Source: Marinilabiliaceae bacterium
GTDB lineage: Bacteria; Bacteroidota; Bacteroidia; Bacteroidales; Marinilabiliaceae
DNA: 62,013 bases
Direction: 5' to 3'
Assembly (NCBI GenBank): GCA_016933045.1
Contig: JAFGBR010000007.1
Span: forward strand, 1 to 62,013
Numbering within the stretch: the first letter of the stretch is position 1; the number at the start of each line of letters is the position of its first letter. Shown here in pieces: positions 17,608 through 26,014 of this stretch. A model generated the notes under the pieces. That model had not been told where the DNA came from, did not search any database, and was given only the letters and a program-made list of their open reading frames with translations. The position numbers were made by a program, and so were the translations under genes.

Positions 17608-17719
17608 GCTATTTATAATGTTTTAATTAATAAACCTCAAATGCAGTCTTATTGTTAAAGGCATTTTAGAATAACTGATTTTAGGAAAATATAATCGAAT
17701 GCTTGTGAAAAGAGGGGTG

Positions 17720-17751
17720 AAAAAAAGAGACTGATTTAATAATCAATCTCT
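17720..17751 (-). terminator. Terminator after the distal tRNA-Phe
   Basis: On the minus strand AGAGATTGATT pairs with AATCAGTCTCT (one mismatch) and is followed by a run of seven T. Confidence 0.8.
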
Positions 17752-17759
17752 TTTTTTTG

Positions 17760-17832
17760 TGGTGCCACCTGGAATCGAACCAGGGACACAAGGATTTTCA
17801 GTCCTTTGCTCTACCAACTGAGCTATGGCACC
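17760..17832 (-). tRNA. tRNA-Phe (anticodon GAA), copy 1
   Basis: 73 nt: acceptor GGTGCCA pairs with TGGCACC; anticodon stem-loop AGGACTGAAAATCCT gives GAA; T-arm CCTGG/CCAGG; discriminator A; CCA not encoded. Identical to the copy at 17892-17964. Confidence 0.97.
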
Positions 17833-17849
17833 ATGCCATAATTTTTAAT

Positions 17850-17878
17850 AAAAAACCATCAAATAAATATTGATGGTT
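17850..17878 (-). terminator. Terminator-like hairpin between the two tRNA-Phe genes
   Basis: AACCATCAA (17854-17862) and TTGATGGTT (17870-17878) form a 9-bp stem; read on the minus strand it is followed by a run of T. It lies after the promoter-proximal tRNA-Phe. Confidence 0.65.
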
Positions 17879-17891
17879 ATGTTTTTGCTTG

Positions 17892-17964
17892 TGGTGCCAC
17901 CTGGAATCGAACCAGGGACACAAGGATTTTCAGTCCTTTGCTCTACCAACTGAGCTATGGCACC
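17892..17964 (-). tRNA. tRNA-Phe (anticodon GAA), copy 2
   Basis: Same 73-nt sequence as the copy at 17760-17832, lying upstream of it on the minus strand; 59 bp separate the two. Confidence 0.97.
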
Positions 17965-17980
17965 TTTCGCAAATGCGCTG

Positions 17981-18010
17981 CAAATATACACAAAGAATTT
18001 TTACTTCAAA
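17981..18010 (-). promoter_or_regulatory. Promoter of the tRNA-Phe pair
   Basis: On the minus strand TTTG (18007-18010), an 18-base spacer and TATATTTG (17981-17988) form a complete Bacteroidetes promoter 16 bases before the first tRNA-Phe. Confidence 0.75.
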
Positions 18011-18072
18011 ATGTTTTCAAATAATATGGATGTATTTTTTTTGTTCTCTGTTCGAATGTCGTTGATGTTTAG

Positions 18073-18080
18073 TATTTTTG
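18073..18080 (+). promoter_or_regulatory. Bacteroidetes -7 element before the M16 protease
   Basis: TATTTTTG fits TAnnTTTG and ends 18 bases before the ATG at 18099; no good -33 element. Confidence 0.45.
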
Positions 18081-18098
18081 CATCCTATTTTTTTTTGA

Positions 18099-19319
18099 AT
18101 GCAGATAAACACATATACATTAGAAAACGGAATAAGGTTAATTCATTCCGAAGGTAATTCGGCAGTTGGATATGCCGGATTAATAATAAATACCGGGTCG
18201 AGAGATGAGGATGAGAATGAACATGGAATGGCTCATTTTATTGAGCATGTGATTTTTAAGGGCACTAAAAAGCGAAAGGCTTATCATATACTTAGCAGAC
18301 TCGATGATGTAGGTGGTGAGCTAAATGCTTATACTACTAAAGAGGAAACATGTGTTTATGCTTCATTTCTTAAGCAAGATATGGAAAGAGCCATAGAGCT
18401 AATTCACGATATTACCTTTAATTCCGTTTTTCCCGAGAAAGAAATTGAAAAAGAGAAAGAGGTAATTATTGATGAAATAAATTCTTATAAAGATAGTCCA
18501 TCGGAGTTAATTTGGGACGACTTTGAAGAGATGGTTTTCAGGAATGATCCAATGGGGCGTAATATTCTTGGAACTCCTGAAACTCTTAAGTCGTTTACCA
18601 AAAAGGATATTCTTAAATTTCTTCATAATAATTATCATACCAATCAGATGGTTTTGTGTGTGGTTGGAGATATATCTTTTAGGCGATTAACTGTGCTTTG
18701 TAACAAATATTTTGCTCAAGTACCCGAAAATTTAAGAATCGAAGAGCGAAAGCCTGTAATTGGCTATATACCCGAGTATAAAGAGATTGAGAAAGGTACT
18801 TTTCAAAATCATATTATTATTGGTAATGTAGCCTACGATTTAAACCATCCTAATCGACTGGGGTTACATTTGTTAAGTAATATCTTGGCTGGTCCCGGAA
18901 GCAATTCAAGACTTAATATGGCATTGCGTGAAAAGAATGGAATAGCATACAATATTGAATCATCCTTTTCCCCATATCATAACACCGGAATTTTTGGTAT
19001 TTATTTTGGTACCGATGCCGAAAATTTAAAAAGAAGCCTTCGTATTATTGAGCGTGAGCTTAATTTATTACGAAATGTGAAATTGGGCGATTTGCAGTTG
19101 TATAAAGCAAAGCGTCAACTGAAAGGTCAGTTAACTATTTCGATGGAAAATAAAGAGAGTTTAATGCTTTCGTTAGGCAAAAGCTATCTTTTTTACAATA
19201 AAGTTGATTCATTGGAAAAGATATACAGAAAAATTGATTCGATATCGGGTTCTGATCTTTTAGATATTGCCAATGAAATTATTTCGAAAGATCAGTTATC
19301 TACTTTAATTTTTAAATAA
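18099..19319 (+). CDS. M16-family zinc protease (processing-peptidase-like)
   Basis: 406 residues, the usual size of a single-chain bacterial M16B protein. The inverted zinc motif HxxEH is present as HFIEHVIFKG and the further Glu in ELNAYTTKEETCVYASF. The C-terminal half keeps the Arg/Tyr pair region (REKNGIAYNIESSFSPY), so the protein looks active. No signal peptide: cytoplasmic. Substrate unknown. It opens a run of three same-strand genes, with 7 bp to the methyltransferase gene. Confidence 0.92.
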   Translation: MQINTYTLENGIRLIHSEGNSAVGYAGLIINTGSRDEDENEHGMAHFIEHVIFKGTKKRKAYHILSRLDDVGGELNAYTTKEETCVYASFLKQDMERAIELIHDITFNSVFPEKEIEKEKEVIIDEINSYKDSPSELIWDDFEEMVFRNDPMGRNILGTPETLKSFTKKDILKFLHNNYHTNQMVLCVVGDISFRRLTVLCNKYFAQVPENLRIEERKPVIGYIPEYKEIEKGTFQNHIIIGNVAYDLNHPNRLGLHLLSNILAGPGSNSRLNMALREKNGIAYNIESSFSPYHNTGIFGIYFGTDAENLKRSLRIIERELNLLRNVKLGDLQLYKAKRQLKGQLTISMENKESLMLSLGKSYLFYNKVDSLEKIYRKIDSISGSDLLDIANEIISKDQLSTLIFK

Positions 19320-19326
19320 AAGTGAC

Positions 19327-19968
19327 ATGGATTTTGGAGTAGAAAAACTAGATAATTACATATTAGATCATATTACTGAAGAAGATCAAATTCTTAAAGA
19401 ACTCAATAGGCAAACTCATCTTAAAATTCTACGCCCACGAATGTTAAGTGGGCATTTGCAGGGGCAATTATTGTATTTGCTATGCAAAATGCTTAATCCC
19501 ACACGAATATTAGAGATAGGTACATTTACCGGGTATTCTGCAATTTGCATGGCAAAAGGGCTTGCCGATAATGGCCGTATCGATACTATTGAAGTAAATG
19601 ATGAGCTGGTTCCGTTTACTAAATCGTATTTCGAACGTTGTGATGTTAAAGAAAAAATTCAATTTCATATTGGTAGTGCTATTGATATTATTCCAAAGCT
19701 TACCGAAGTTTATGACTTGATTTTTATTGATGGCGATAAACGTCAATACCCACAATATTATCATTTGTGTTTCGAAAAGCTTCGTAGGGGTGGTTTTATC
19801 TTGGCCGATAATATTTTATGGGATGGTAAGGTAATTAATGATGTTGAAACTAATGATTTATATACCAAAGGTATTCTTGAATTTAATGAACTGGTAAAAA
19901 ATGATTCCAGAGTTGAAAATGTTATTTTACCAATTCGTGATGGGATTAGTTTGATCCGTAAAAAATAG
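19327..19968 (+). CDS. SAM-dependent O-methyltransferase (caffeoyl-CoA OMT-like)
   Basis: 213 residues of the methyltransf_3 family. The SAM site is ILEIGTFTGYSAICMA, the acidic and metal region is YDLIFIDGDKRQYPQYY followed by GGFILADNILWDG with the conserved Asp-Asn. Such enzymes methylate catechol-type hydroxyls or 5-hydroxyuridine-type RNA positions (the TrmR relatives); which applies here is unclear. Translationally close to the M16 gene. Confidence 0.88.
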   Translation: MDFGVEKLDNYILDHITEEDQILKELNRQTHLKILRPRMLSGHLQGQLLYLLCKMLNPTRILEIGTFTGYSAICMAKGLADNGRIDTIEVNDELVPFTKSYFERCDVKEKIQFHIGSAIDIIPKLTEVYDLIFIDGDKRQYPQYYHLCFEKLRRGGFILADNILWDGKVINDVETNDLYTKGILEFNELVKNDSRVENVILPIRDGISLIRKK

Positions 19969-20052
19969 ATTCAATGTTGTGTATAAGAAACAGGTATTGT
20001 TTGTGGAGTAAACAAATTGTTAAGTTGAATTGTTTCTTTTGAAAATTAGATT

Positions 20053-20553
20053 ATGTCAAAAACAGGAGTGTTTTATGGTTCAACAGTTGGAAATACACGT
20101 TTTGTGGCTGAAAAAATTGGTAAATTGTTAGTTAATGCCGAAGTGCTTTCAGTTAAAGATTTGAGTAAAGAAACCATTGAATTGTACGATAATATAGTTT
20201 TAGGTACATCTACATGGGGTGTTGGAAGTTTTCAGGATGATTTTTATAAATTTGTTGTTCAACTTATGGCTTGCGATTTAAGCGGAAAAACTATTGCGAT
20301 GTTTGGTTTGGGCGATCAAATGAATTATCCCGATACTTATTGCGATGGTATGGGGCGTTTATATGAATTGCTTCGACAAAAAGAGTGTACAATTGTTGGG
20401 CGATGGCCGGCCGATGATTATAATTTTAGCGAGTCGAGAGCTTATGTTGATGGAAAAATGGTTGGATTAGCTTTAGATGAAGACAATGAGCCTGATTTAA
20501 CTGACTATCGTATTCGAACATGGATTGAACAAATTAAAACAATGTTTAAGTAG
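20053..20553 (+). CDS. Flavodoxin
   Basis: 166 residues, long-chain flavodoxin. FMN phosphate loop is YGSTVGNTR near residue 9; the two isoalloxazine loops are GTSTWGVGSF and GLGDQMNYPDTYCDGMG. It carries low-potential electrons in the cytoplasm, typically replacing ferredoxin when iron is short. Its stop codon is immediately followed by the stop of the convergent small gene, with no intervening base. Confidence 0.95.
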   Translation: MSKTGVFYGSTVGNTRFVAEKIGKLLVNAEVLSVKDLSKETIELYDNIVLGTSTWGVGSFQDDFYKFVVQLMACDLSGKTIAMFGLGDQMNYPDTYCDGMGRLYELLRQKECTIVGRWPADDYNFSESRAYVDGKMVGLALDEDNEPDLTDYRIRTWIEQIKTMFK

Positions 20554-20817
20554 TTAAACACGTAATCGGTCTAAATCTTGTTTTTCAAATAGAGTAGGGT
20601 AATCTTCGAGAAATTGTTCCATTACATATCGTAAAACTGTTTCGCGCATAAATTTTGATTTATTGTCTATTTTATACTTCTTGCAGTAGGCATCAACAGC
20701 TTCTAACTCTTTATCGTTTAACATAAAGCCAGCTCGGTGCTTTCGTTTTAGTACTTTTTTACGATCGATATAATCGACAGCTTTTTTTGTAGTATTGCTT
20801 TTTTTATTTTTAGCCAT
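20554..20817 (-). CDS. Small basic protein with ribbon-helix-helix-like segment
   Basis: 87 residues. A lysine-rich N-terminus (MAKNKKSNTTKK, RKKVLKRKHR) precedes a strand-helix-helix-like segment (AGFMLNDKELEAVDAYCKKY, then KSKFMRETVLRYVMEQFLE) that resembles ribbon-helix-helix DNA-binding proteins. I do not recognise a named family. The stop is flush with the convergent flavodoxin stop, so neither gene has its own terminator and the two transcripts must overlap. A role in controlling flavodoxin is possible but only suggested by position. Confidence 0.65.
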   Translation of the reverse strand: MAKNKKSNTTKKAVDYIDRKKVLKRKHRAGFMLNDKELEAVDAYCKKYKIDNKSKFMRETVLRYVMEQFLEDYPTLFEKQDLDRLRV

Positions 20818-21137
20818 TTTTTTAACACCTTAACGGGTTCAAAAGTAATTATTTTGCTAAATATTTTAAAGTGTGGTTGTTAATTATAAATAATTTAAGA
20901 GTGTTTCTTTATTGTTTTGTGTTGGTGTATTTTGGCTTAAATGATTGTATTAAGTTGATTTGGAGGGTTATATCCTGTAATTTATATGATTGTTTTTATG
21001 ATAAAAACTTTTATTCTTTTTTTTTATAGCATTATATTTAAGGCATTGTTTAATTCTGATTACATTAAAAATTAAATTGTTAAAACGAGTTTATTTATTA
21101 ACAATATTGAGTTGAATTCGTTTAACAGGAATATTCG
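20818..21137. other. Intergenic stretch with nothing recognisable
   Basis: About 320 bp of AT-rich sequence between the divergent small basic protein gene and nfo. It should contain both promoters, but I see no complete TTTG/TAnnTTTG pair and no clear hairpin. Confidence 0.5.
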
Positions 21138-21995
21138 ATGAAAATGAGTGGAAAATTTATTGGCGCACATGTTAGTGCATCGGGAGGAGTTGAAAATGCA
21201 CCGTTAAATGCAGCAAAAATCGGTGCAAATGCATTTGCTTTGTTTACAAAAAATCAGCGACAATGGATTGCAAAACCTCTTGAGCCTAATAGTGTTGAAT
21301 CGTTTAAAAATAATTGTAAAATAGTTGGTATTTCACCCAATTATATATTGCCACACGATAGTTACCTAATTAACTTAGGGCATCATGATGAATATGCATT
21401 ATCAAAATCAAGAAATGCATTTCTTGATGAGATGCAGCGATGTGAGCAATTGGGGCTAAAACTTCTTAATTTTCATCCGGGAAGTCATTTAAAGGTTATT
21501 GACGAGGATAAGTGTTTGGAAATAATAGCTGAATCAATTAATTGGGCGTTGTCGAAAACCATTGGGGTTACTGCTGTTATTGAAAATACTGCCGGACAGG
21601 GAAGTAATGTGGGGTATAAGTTTGAGCATTTGAAACAAATAATAGATCAAATTAATGATAAAAGCAGGATTGGAGTGTGTATAGATACATGCCATTCGTA
21701 TACTGCTGGTTATGATTTAGCAACTAAAGATGGTTATGAGAAAGTATGGAATGAGTTTGGAGATATTGTAGGATTTGATTATCTAAAAGGAATTCATCTG
21801 AATGATTCAAAAAAAGAGCTTGGAAGTAAGGTTGATCGTCATGATAGTTTGGGTATGGGTGCTATGGGTGTGGAATTTTTTAAGTGGATTATGAAAGACA
21901 ACCGTTTTAATAACATACCAATAATACTTGAAACTCCAGATGAAGATTTGTGGGAAAGTGAAATTAAAATGTTAAGAGAGTTTGAATTAGGGTAA
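21138..21995 (+). CDS. nfo: Endonuclease IV (AP endonuclease)
   Basis: 285 residues, full length. The metal-binding and fold motifs are all present: GAHVSASGG at the start, [61 protein letters not shown] and PIILETP. It cuts DNA 5' of abasic sites in base-excision repair using three zinc ions. ATGs at 21138 and 21144 are both possible starts; the difference is two residues. Confidence 0.96.
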   Translation: MKMSGKFIGAHVSASGGVENAPLNAAKIGANAFALFTKNQRQWIAKPLEPNSVESFKNNCKIVGISPNYILPHDSYLINLGHHDEYALSKSRNAFLDEMQRCEQLGLKLLNFHPGSHLKVIDEDKCLEIIAESINWALSKTIGVTAVIENTAGQGSNVGYKFEHLKQIIDQINDKSRIGVCIDTCHSYTAGYDLATKDGYEKVWNEFGDIVGFDYLKGIHLNDSKKELGSKVDRHDSLGMGAMGVEFFKWIMKDNRFNNIPIILETPDEDLWESEIKMLREFELG

Positions 21996-22059
21996 ATAAA
22001 AATACTGTTTCGGTATTACATTTGTATTGGTACTTTACCTGTTTTAAACAGATTAAAGT

Positions 22060-22653
22060 TTGATGAAGAAGTGGATTGTTATATTGTTTTTTTGTGGCGT
22101 TATTAACGCTAAAGCACAATTGCAGTTGGAGCATGGTGAATTAAATTTATTAGAAGGCATTGTAGTGGATGGAGATACAATACCTCATTATAATTTGCCG
22201 GTTGTTTACGTAACGCCCCCTTGGAAATTTAAGAGTAAACGAGAAGTTAAGAGGTATAGCAGACTTGTGTTTCATGTTAAAAAGACATTGCCGTATGCCC
22301 GTATGGCAGGTAAAAAAATTAGAGAAATAAATGCTCATCTCGAAACTATCAAGTCCGATAAGGAAAAAAAAATATACCTAAAACAGGCCGAAAAGGAGCT
22401 TTTTGATGAATTTGAAGCCCCATTAAGAAAGTTAACCTTTACCCAGGGGCGAATTTTAATTAATCTTATTGATCGTGAAACAGGTGATACCGGTTATAAT
22501 TTAATTAAAGAGTATAAGGGTGGCGTATCAGCATTTTTTTGGCAATCAGTTGCCAGAGTTTTTGGGTCGAATTTAAAGGATGAGTATGATCCAGAAGGGG
22601 ATGACAAAATGATTGAGAATATTGTCATCCGCCTAGATAATGGGTTGTTATAA
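22060..22653 (+). CDS. DUF4294 family protein, exported
   Basis: 197 residues with a signal peptide (KKWIVILFFCGVINAKAQ). The body has the DUF4294 pattern: VVDGDTIPHYNLPVVYV, then YSRLVFHVKKTLPYARMAGKKI, FTQGRILINLIDRETGDTGY and a C-terminal FWQSVARVFGSNLKDEYDP. The family is restricted to Bacteroidota; its function is unknown. Probably periplasmic. It begins 64 bp after nfo and ends 2 bp from the stop of the convergent gene. Confidence 0.85.
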   Translation: MMKKWIVILFFCGVINAKAQLQLEHGELNLLEGIVVDGDTIPHYNLPVVYVTPPWKFKSKREVKRYSRLVFHVKKTLPYARMAGKKIREINAHLETIKSDKEKKIYLKQAEKELFDEFEAPLRKLTFTQGRILINLIDRETGDTGYNLIKEYKGGVSAFFWQSVARVFGSNLKDEYDPEGDDKMIENIVIRLDNGLL

Positions 22654-22655
22654 AA

Positions 22656-23255
22656 TTATTGGTTTCGTAATTTGTTAATTTCGTTAAGGTGGTTACGAGC
22701 CATAGTTTTTTCCCTTTCCAATGCTCTTTTTCTGTGTGCTTCAAATTCGTTTTGAAGATCGGATAATGCATTTTTTGTTTCCAAGGTTATAATATTGCTT
22801 TTTTTATAAAGGAAAAACACTCCAATGCTTACTAATATTAGTAGTATAATAATTGTGAATGTAGTATTCTGATAGGTTGATTTTTCCATGTTGGTACCTA
22901 AAAACGATAGTGCGTTTTTTTTGGTTATGGCCTCTTCGAGTTTTTCGTTGGTTGTATTAAGAACTTGTTGTAATGAGTCAATAGTACTTAGTTGATTTTT
23001 CGATTTTATATCGAGGTTATCTATTGTATTATCAAGTTTTTTAATTGAGTCTAATGTATTACTTCGTAATTTAAATACCCAACCATTTTTAATAACCCTG
23101 TAGTCTTCGTATTTCCCCGATTTGTTAATAACATATTCAAATTGATCTTTAACGGTTCCTGTTTCGAGAGGATTAGCCGGGGTTTCTTGTCCTGATACAT
23201 TTGCGTTAAGCAATGTTAATGTAATGATTAGTAGAAGTGGTTTTATAAGTCTCAT
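22656..23255 (-). CDS. Membrane-anchored coiled-coil protein, unknown function
   Basis: 199 residues. Signal peptide (KPLLLIITLTLLNANVSGQ), a short globular part (about 30-70), a coiled-coil-like region (SIKKLDNTIDNLDIKSKN onward), one membrane segment (IIILLILVSIGVFFLYK, about 130-150) and a second charged helical tail. The topology suggests a periplasmic sensor or structural protein with a cytoplasmic tail. I recall relatives labelled as tRNA methyltransferases in databases; nothing in the sequence supports that activity. Confidence 0.7.
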   Translation of the reverse strand: MRLIKPLLLIITLTLLNANVSGQETPANPLETGTVKDQFEYVINKSGKYEDYRVIKNGWVFKLRSNTLDSIKKLDNTIDNLDIKSKNQLSTIDSLQQVLNTTNEKLEEAITKKNALSFLGTNMEKSTYQNTTFTIIILLILVSIGVFFLYKKSNIITLETKNALSDLQNEFEAHRKRALEREKTMARNHLNEINKLRNQ

Positions 23256-23313
23256 TTTTTTTAGTTTGTTGTGTTTCTTAAACGTGTTATTTCAAAAATT
23301 ATTGTATTTAATG

Positions 23314-23973
23314 TTAATTAGATAGTTTAATTACAGCCTTTACCAGGTTCATGGTTCCATTTGCTATTTGTGAAATAGTTGCGTTGAGCATATAACAGGG
23401 AGTTGAGACTAATTTGTTTATGTTGTCAATGACGATTTGTTCGTGATTTGTATTGGCATGTTTTCCACCCATTTTTACAATGGCCGTGGCTGTTGATGTA
23501 TCGTCTCCGATTGTTACTTCACCGGTGTTTAAAACTCGAACGATTAGGGCAGGACTAATACACATGGCTCCAATAGGTTTGTTGCTTTTGTGAAATGTTT
23601 TTATTACAGTTTCAACATCTTTGTTAACCGAACAGTTTGATCCATCAATGGCAAATGAGCAAAGATTTTTAGCAACACCAAAGCCACCCGGGAAGATAAT
23701 GGCACTGTGATCATCGCATTTTAGCTCATTTAAAGGTTTAATGTTGCCTCTTGCAATTCGTGCCGATTCAATTAATACGTTGCGGCTTTCGTTAGTCTGG
23801 TTTCCATTCGTGTGATTTATTACTTGTGCCTGTGTAATATCAGGAGCATATATTTGATAGTTATAACCCAATTGTTCAATGGCGTATAATGTAAAAACAG
23901 ATTCATGTATCTCGGCTCCGTCATATACACCGCAACCCGATAGAACAACTGCTATGTTTTTTTGTGCTGACAT
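23314..23973 (-). CDS. elbB: ElbB-type glyoxalase, class I glutamine-amidotransferase-like
   Basis: 219 residues of the DJ-1/PfpI superfamily. The start AVVLSGCGVYDGAEIHES is diagnostic for ElbB, IIFPGGFGVAKNLCSFA is the next block, and the nucleophile elbow Cys is in GAMCISPALI. ElbB (SCRP-27A) was linked to isoprenoid synthesis and later shown to have glyoxalase activity. Cytoplasmic. It lies between the coiled-coil protein gene and the GH13-like gene on the minus strand. Confidence 0.92.
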   Translation of the reverse strand: MSAQKNIAVVLSGCGVYDGAEIHESVFTLYAIEQLGYNYQIYAPDITQAQVINHTNGNQTNESRNVLIESARIARGNIKPLNELKCDDHSAIIFPGGFGVAKNLCSFAIDGSNCSVNKDVETVIKTFHKSNKPIGAMCISPALIVRVLNTGEVTIGDDTSTATAIVKMGGKHANTNHEQIVIDNINKLVSTPCYMLNATISQIANGTMNLVKAVIKLSN

Positions 23974-24035
23974 TTTTTGACAGTTAAATTTGGTGTTGAA
24001 ATTAGTAAAATGTATTGGTTATTGAATCTTTTTCC

Positions 24036-25868
24036 TTAAGGCTTTAGTTGTAAAATCATTACTTTTTTTGGAGCAATAATAATATTATTGATATCAGAAT
24101 ACTCTTGGTTTGTAATTAAATCTATGGCACTTAAAAAATTTTCACATTGTTCGGAGTATTTTTCCGATTCCAGTTTTTTTTCAATATTAGGATTGTTGTT
24201 AATAACAGTCATTACTGTTTCATCTTTGTATTTTCTGAAAATCAGATACAATCCATCTTCGGGGATAAAATGAGTTGTGTTACCAATCGATAATGCTTTG
24301 CTGTTTTTTCTAACTGCTATAAGTTGTTTTATGAGTTTAATAATTTCAATTTGCTGGTTGCTAAGTCCATTGTTGGTGAATATGTTTGTTTTGTTTGAAT
24401 AATTAATTCCAGGCATATTTTTGCGAACAAAACCTACTCCACCGGTAATTATTCCATCAAGTAATGCCTCTGTTCCGTATAAAATTTGTGGAGTGCCGCG
24501 TAGTGTAAATAAAACAGAAAGCATCATTTTTAACTGGTTAGGGTCTTTATCGGCTAAAGAAAAAGCTCTGGACGATTTGTTATTGTCAATAAAAGTAATA
24601 TTATTTAGTGCATTATTATAAATATAGTCATCAGATAAGCTTTGGTACAATTTTTCAATTCCTTCGTTATAGTCGATAAATGATGAAAAAGAATTTGAAA
24701 TGGAGTTTGCCAGATGATAATCGGAAATTTTTATGTTGATATTTTCTTTTCGTAATTTTTTGCAAAAAAATTCTGCTGCGGGAGGAGGGGCTTGCTCATA
24801 ATCTGTAATAATTGTTAACCCGGGGAAATCAATATTTAGAGTAGAAGAAAGATTATTTAACAATGCAGGGGTGTTCATGTATGTCTTTTCAATGCGAATA
24901 GCATCGGCATTAATAGTGTTAATCCACCATATTGTGTGTTGTATTAAAAACTTTTCTAAATGGTTGTCGAATTGGTTTAAGGCCGATATGTCCATGTCGG
25001 GCCATGTTTGTAGTTTATTGGTTATGTCGCTATTACTTGCATAAGGATCTGAAAAAATGTGTTGAAAACGGGGTTCGGAATAAAGTTTAAAATCAGGAAC
25101 TGTCCAGTTTGGGAACGGATTGTTTTTAATTAAGTCATGTTGTTTTCCCATTTGGTTTAACACCAGGGTAAGGCAAAGTTTCATATTTTTTATCTTTGCC
25201 TTTGTCGATAATTCTTTTAAATTGTTAATGGTTCCAAGTCTTATATCGGGTTTGTAAAAATTGGTAACTCCACAATGATCGTATGAATTAAAAAACTGGT
25301 TGCTTTCGTAAACTGGAGTTAGGTCTATAACTGATATTCCAAGGTTTGTAAGGTAATCGATGCTGTTAATAATGCCTTCAAAATCGCCACCATGTATTCC
25401 AGCAGGGTTTTTATTGTCGTATTTTTCTATATATTCTTTGGGGTTATTGTTTTCCTGATTATGATCCTTAAATCTGTCGGGAACAATTTGATATAAAACA
25501 TCACTTGTGTTAATTGGAATTCTGTTTGATTTACTTTCTTTTAATAATTGAAATATTATTGATGATTTAACTTTTCCATCCTGTAAAAAGTTTATAGGGA
25601 TATTTTCGGGTTGAGCATTTTTGTTTATTTCTATTTCGAAGAGCAGGTAATTTGGGTTTTGAGAAGGTTCAGTTTTTATTAATCTTATGTTTTTACTGTT
25701 TATTTCTATAGTTGCTTTTGCTAATTCGCTTCCCTTTGCTATTATTACTAAGTTATTATAATGAAGGTTAGTCCACCAGTTAGCCGGACGAATTTCATTA
25801 ACTGTTAGTTTTGCATTGGCATAAGCCGAAATGAATAATAAAATAATTATTAATATGTGTTTTATCAT
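24036..25868 (-). CDS. GH13-family protein with all catalytic positions substituted (probable pseudoenzyme)
   Basis: 610 residues: signal peptide (1-19), an N-terminal cyclomaltodextrinase-type beta domain (about 22-110), a GH13 barrel (about 120-480) and a C-terminal beta domain. The fold is clear from SusA-like landmarks: DVLYQIVPDRF, IHGGDFEGI, IDLTPVYE, RGTPQILYGTEAL. Yet the four catalytic regions are altered: region I reads LTLVLNQ instead of DxVxNH; region II IRIE (E327 at the Asp nucleophile site); region III ITD (D356 at the acid/base Glu site); region IV FIDNNKSS (K431 at the third Asp site, N430 for His). Hydrolysis of starch is therefore unlikely; a binding or changed role is possible. 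Alignment was done by eye. Confidence 0.9.
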   Translation of the reverse strand: MIKHILIIILLFISAYANAKLTVNEIRPANWWTNLHYNNLVIIAKGSELAKATIEINSKNIRLIKTEPSQNPNYLLFEIEINKNAQPENIPINFLQDGKVKSSIIFQLLKESKSNRIPINTSDVLYQIVPDRFKDHNQENNNPKEYIEKYDNKNPAGIHGGDFEGIINSIDYLTNLGISVIDLTPVYESNQFFNSYDHCGVTNFYKPDIRLGTINNLKELSTKAKIKNMKLCLTLVLNQMGKQHDLIKNNPFPNWTVPDFKLYSEPRFQHIFSDPYASNSDITNKLQTWPDMDISALNQFDNHLEKFLIQHTIWWINTINADAIRIEKTYMNTPALLNNLSSTLNIDFPGLTIITDYEQAPPPAAEFFCKKLRKENINIKISDYHLANSISNSFSSFIDYNEGIEKLYQSLSDDYIYNNALNNITFIDNNKSSRAFSLADKDPNQLKMMLSVLFTLRGTPQILYGTEALLDGIITGGVGFVRKNMPGINYSNKTNIFTNNGLSNQQIEIIKLIKQLIAVRKNSKALSIGNTTHFIPEDGLYLIFRKYKDETVMTVINNNPNIEKKLESEKYSEQCENFLSAIDLITNQEYSDINNIIIAPKKVMILQLKP

Positions 25869-26014
25869 TGTATAAAGGTGATAATTAAAACCCGGGTAAC
25901 AATAGATTTTGTAATGTTACGGTAATTAAATTAACTCAAAAATAAGAAAAAAACAATCAGTAATTTTTTAAATATTTTTAAGTAGTGTGCTATCGAAAAA
26001 AAAAGATAATTAGT

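Noticed and set aside
17327-17626. A 99-residue open frame over the tRNA-Gly/tRNA-Leu region
   Set aside because: It runs straight through two complete tRNAs, their promoter and terminator; no protein similarity.
22656-23255. tRNA (guanine-N1)-methyltransferase label, as I recall for relatives
   Set aside because: The protein has a signal peptide, a membrane segment and coiled coils; no methyltransferase motif is present.
24036-25868. Reading the GH13-like gene as a pseudogene
   Set aside because: The frame is uninterrupted over 610 codons, with a signal peptide and intact structural motifs; the catalytic substitutions alone do not mark decay.
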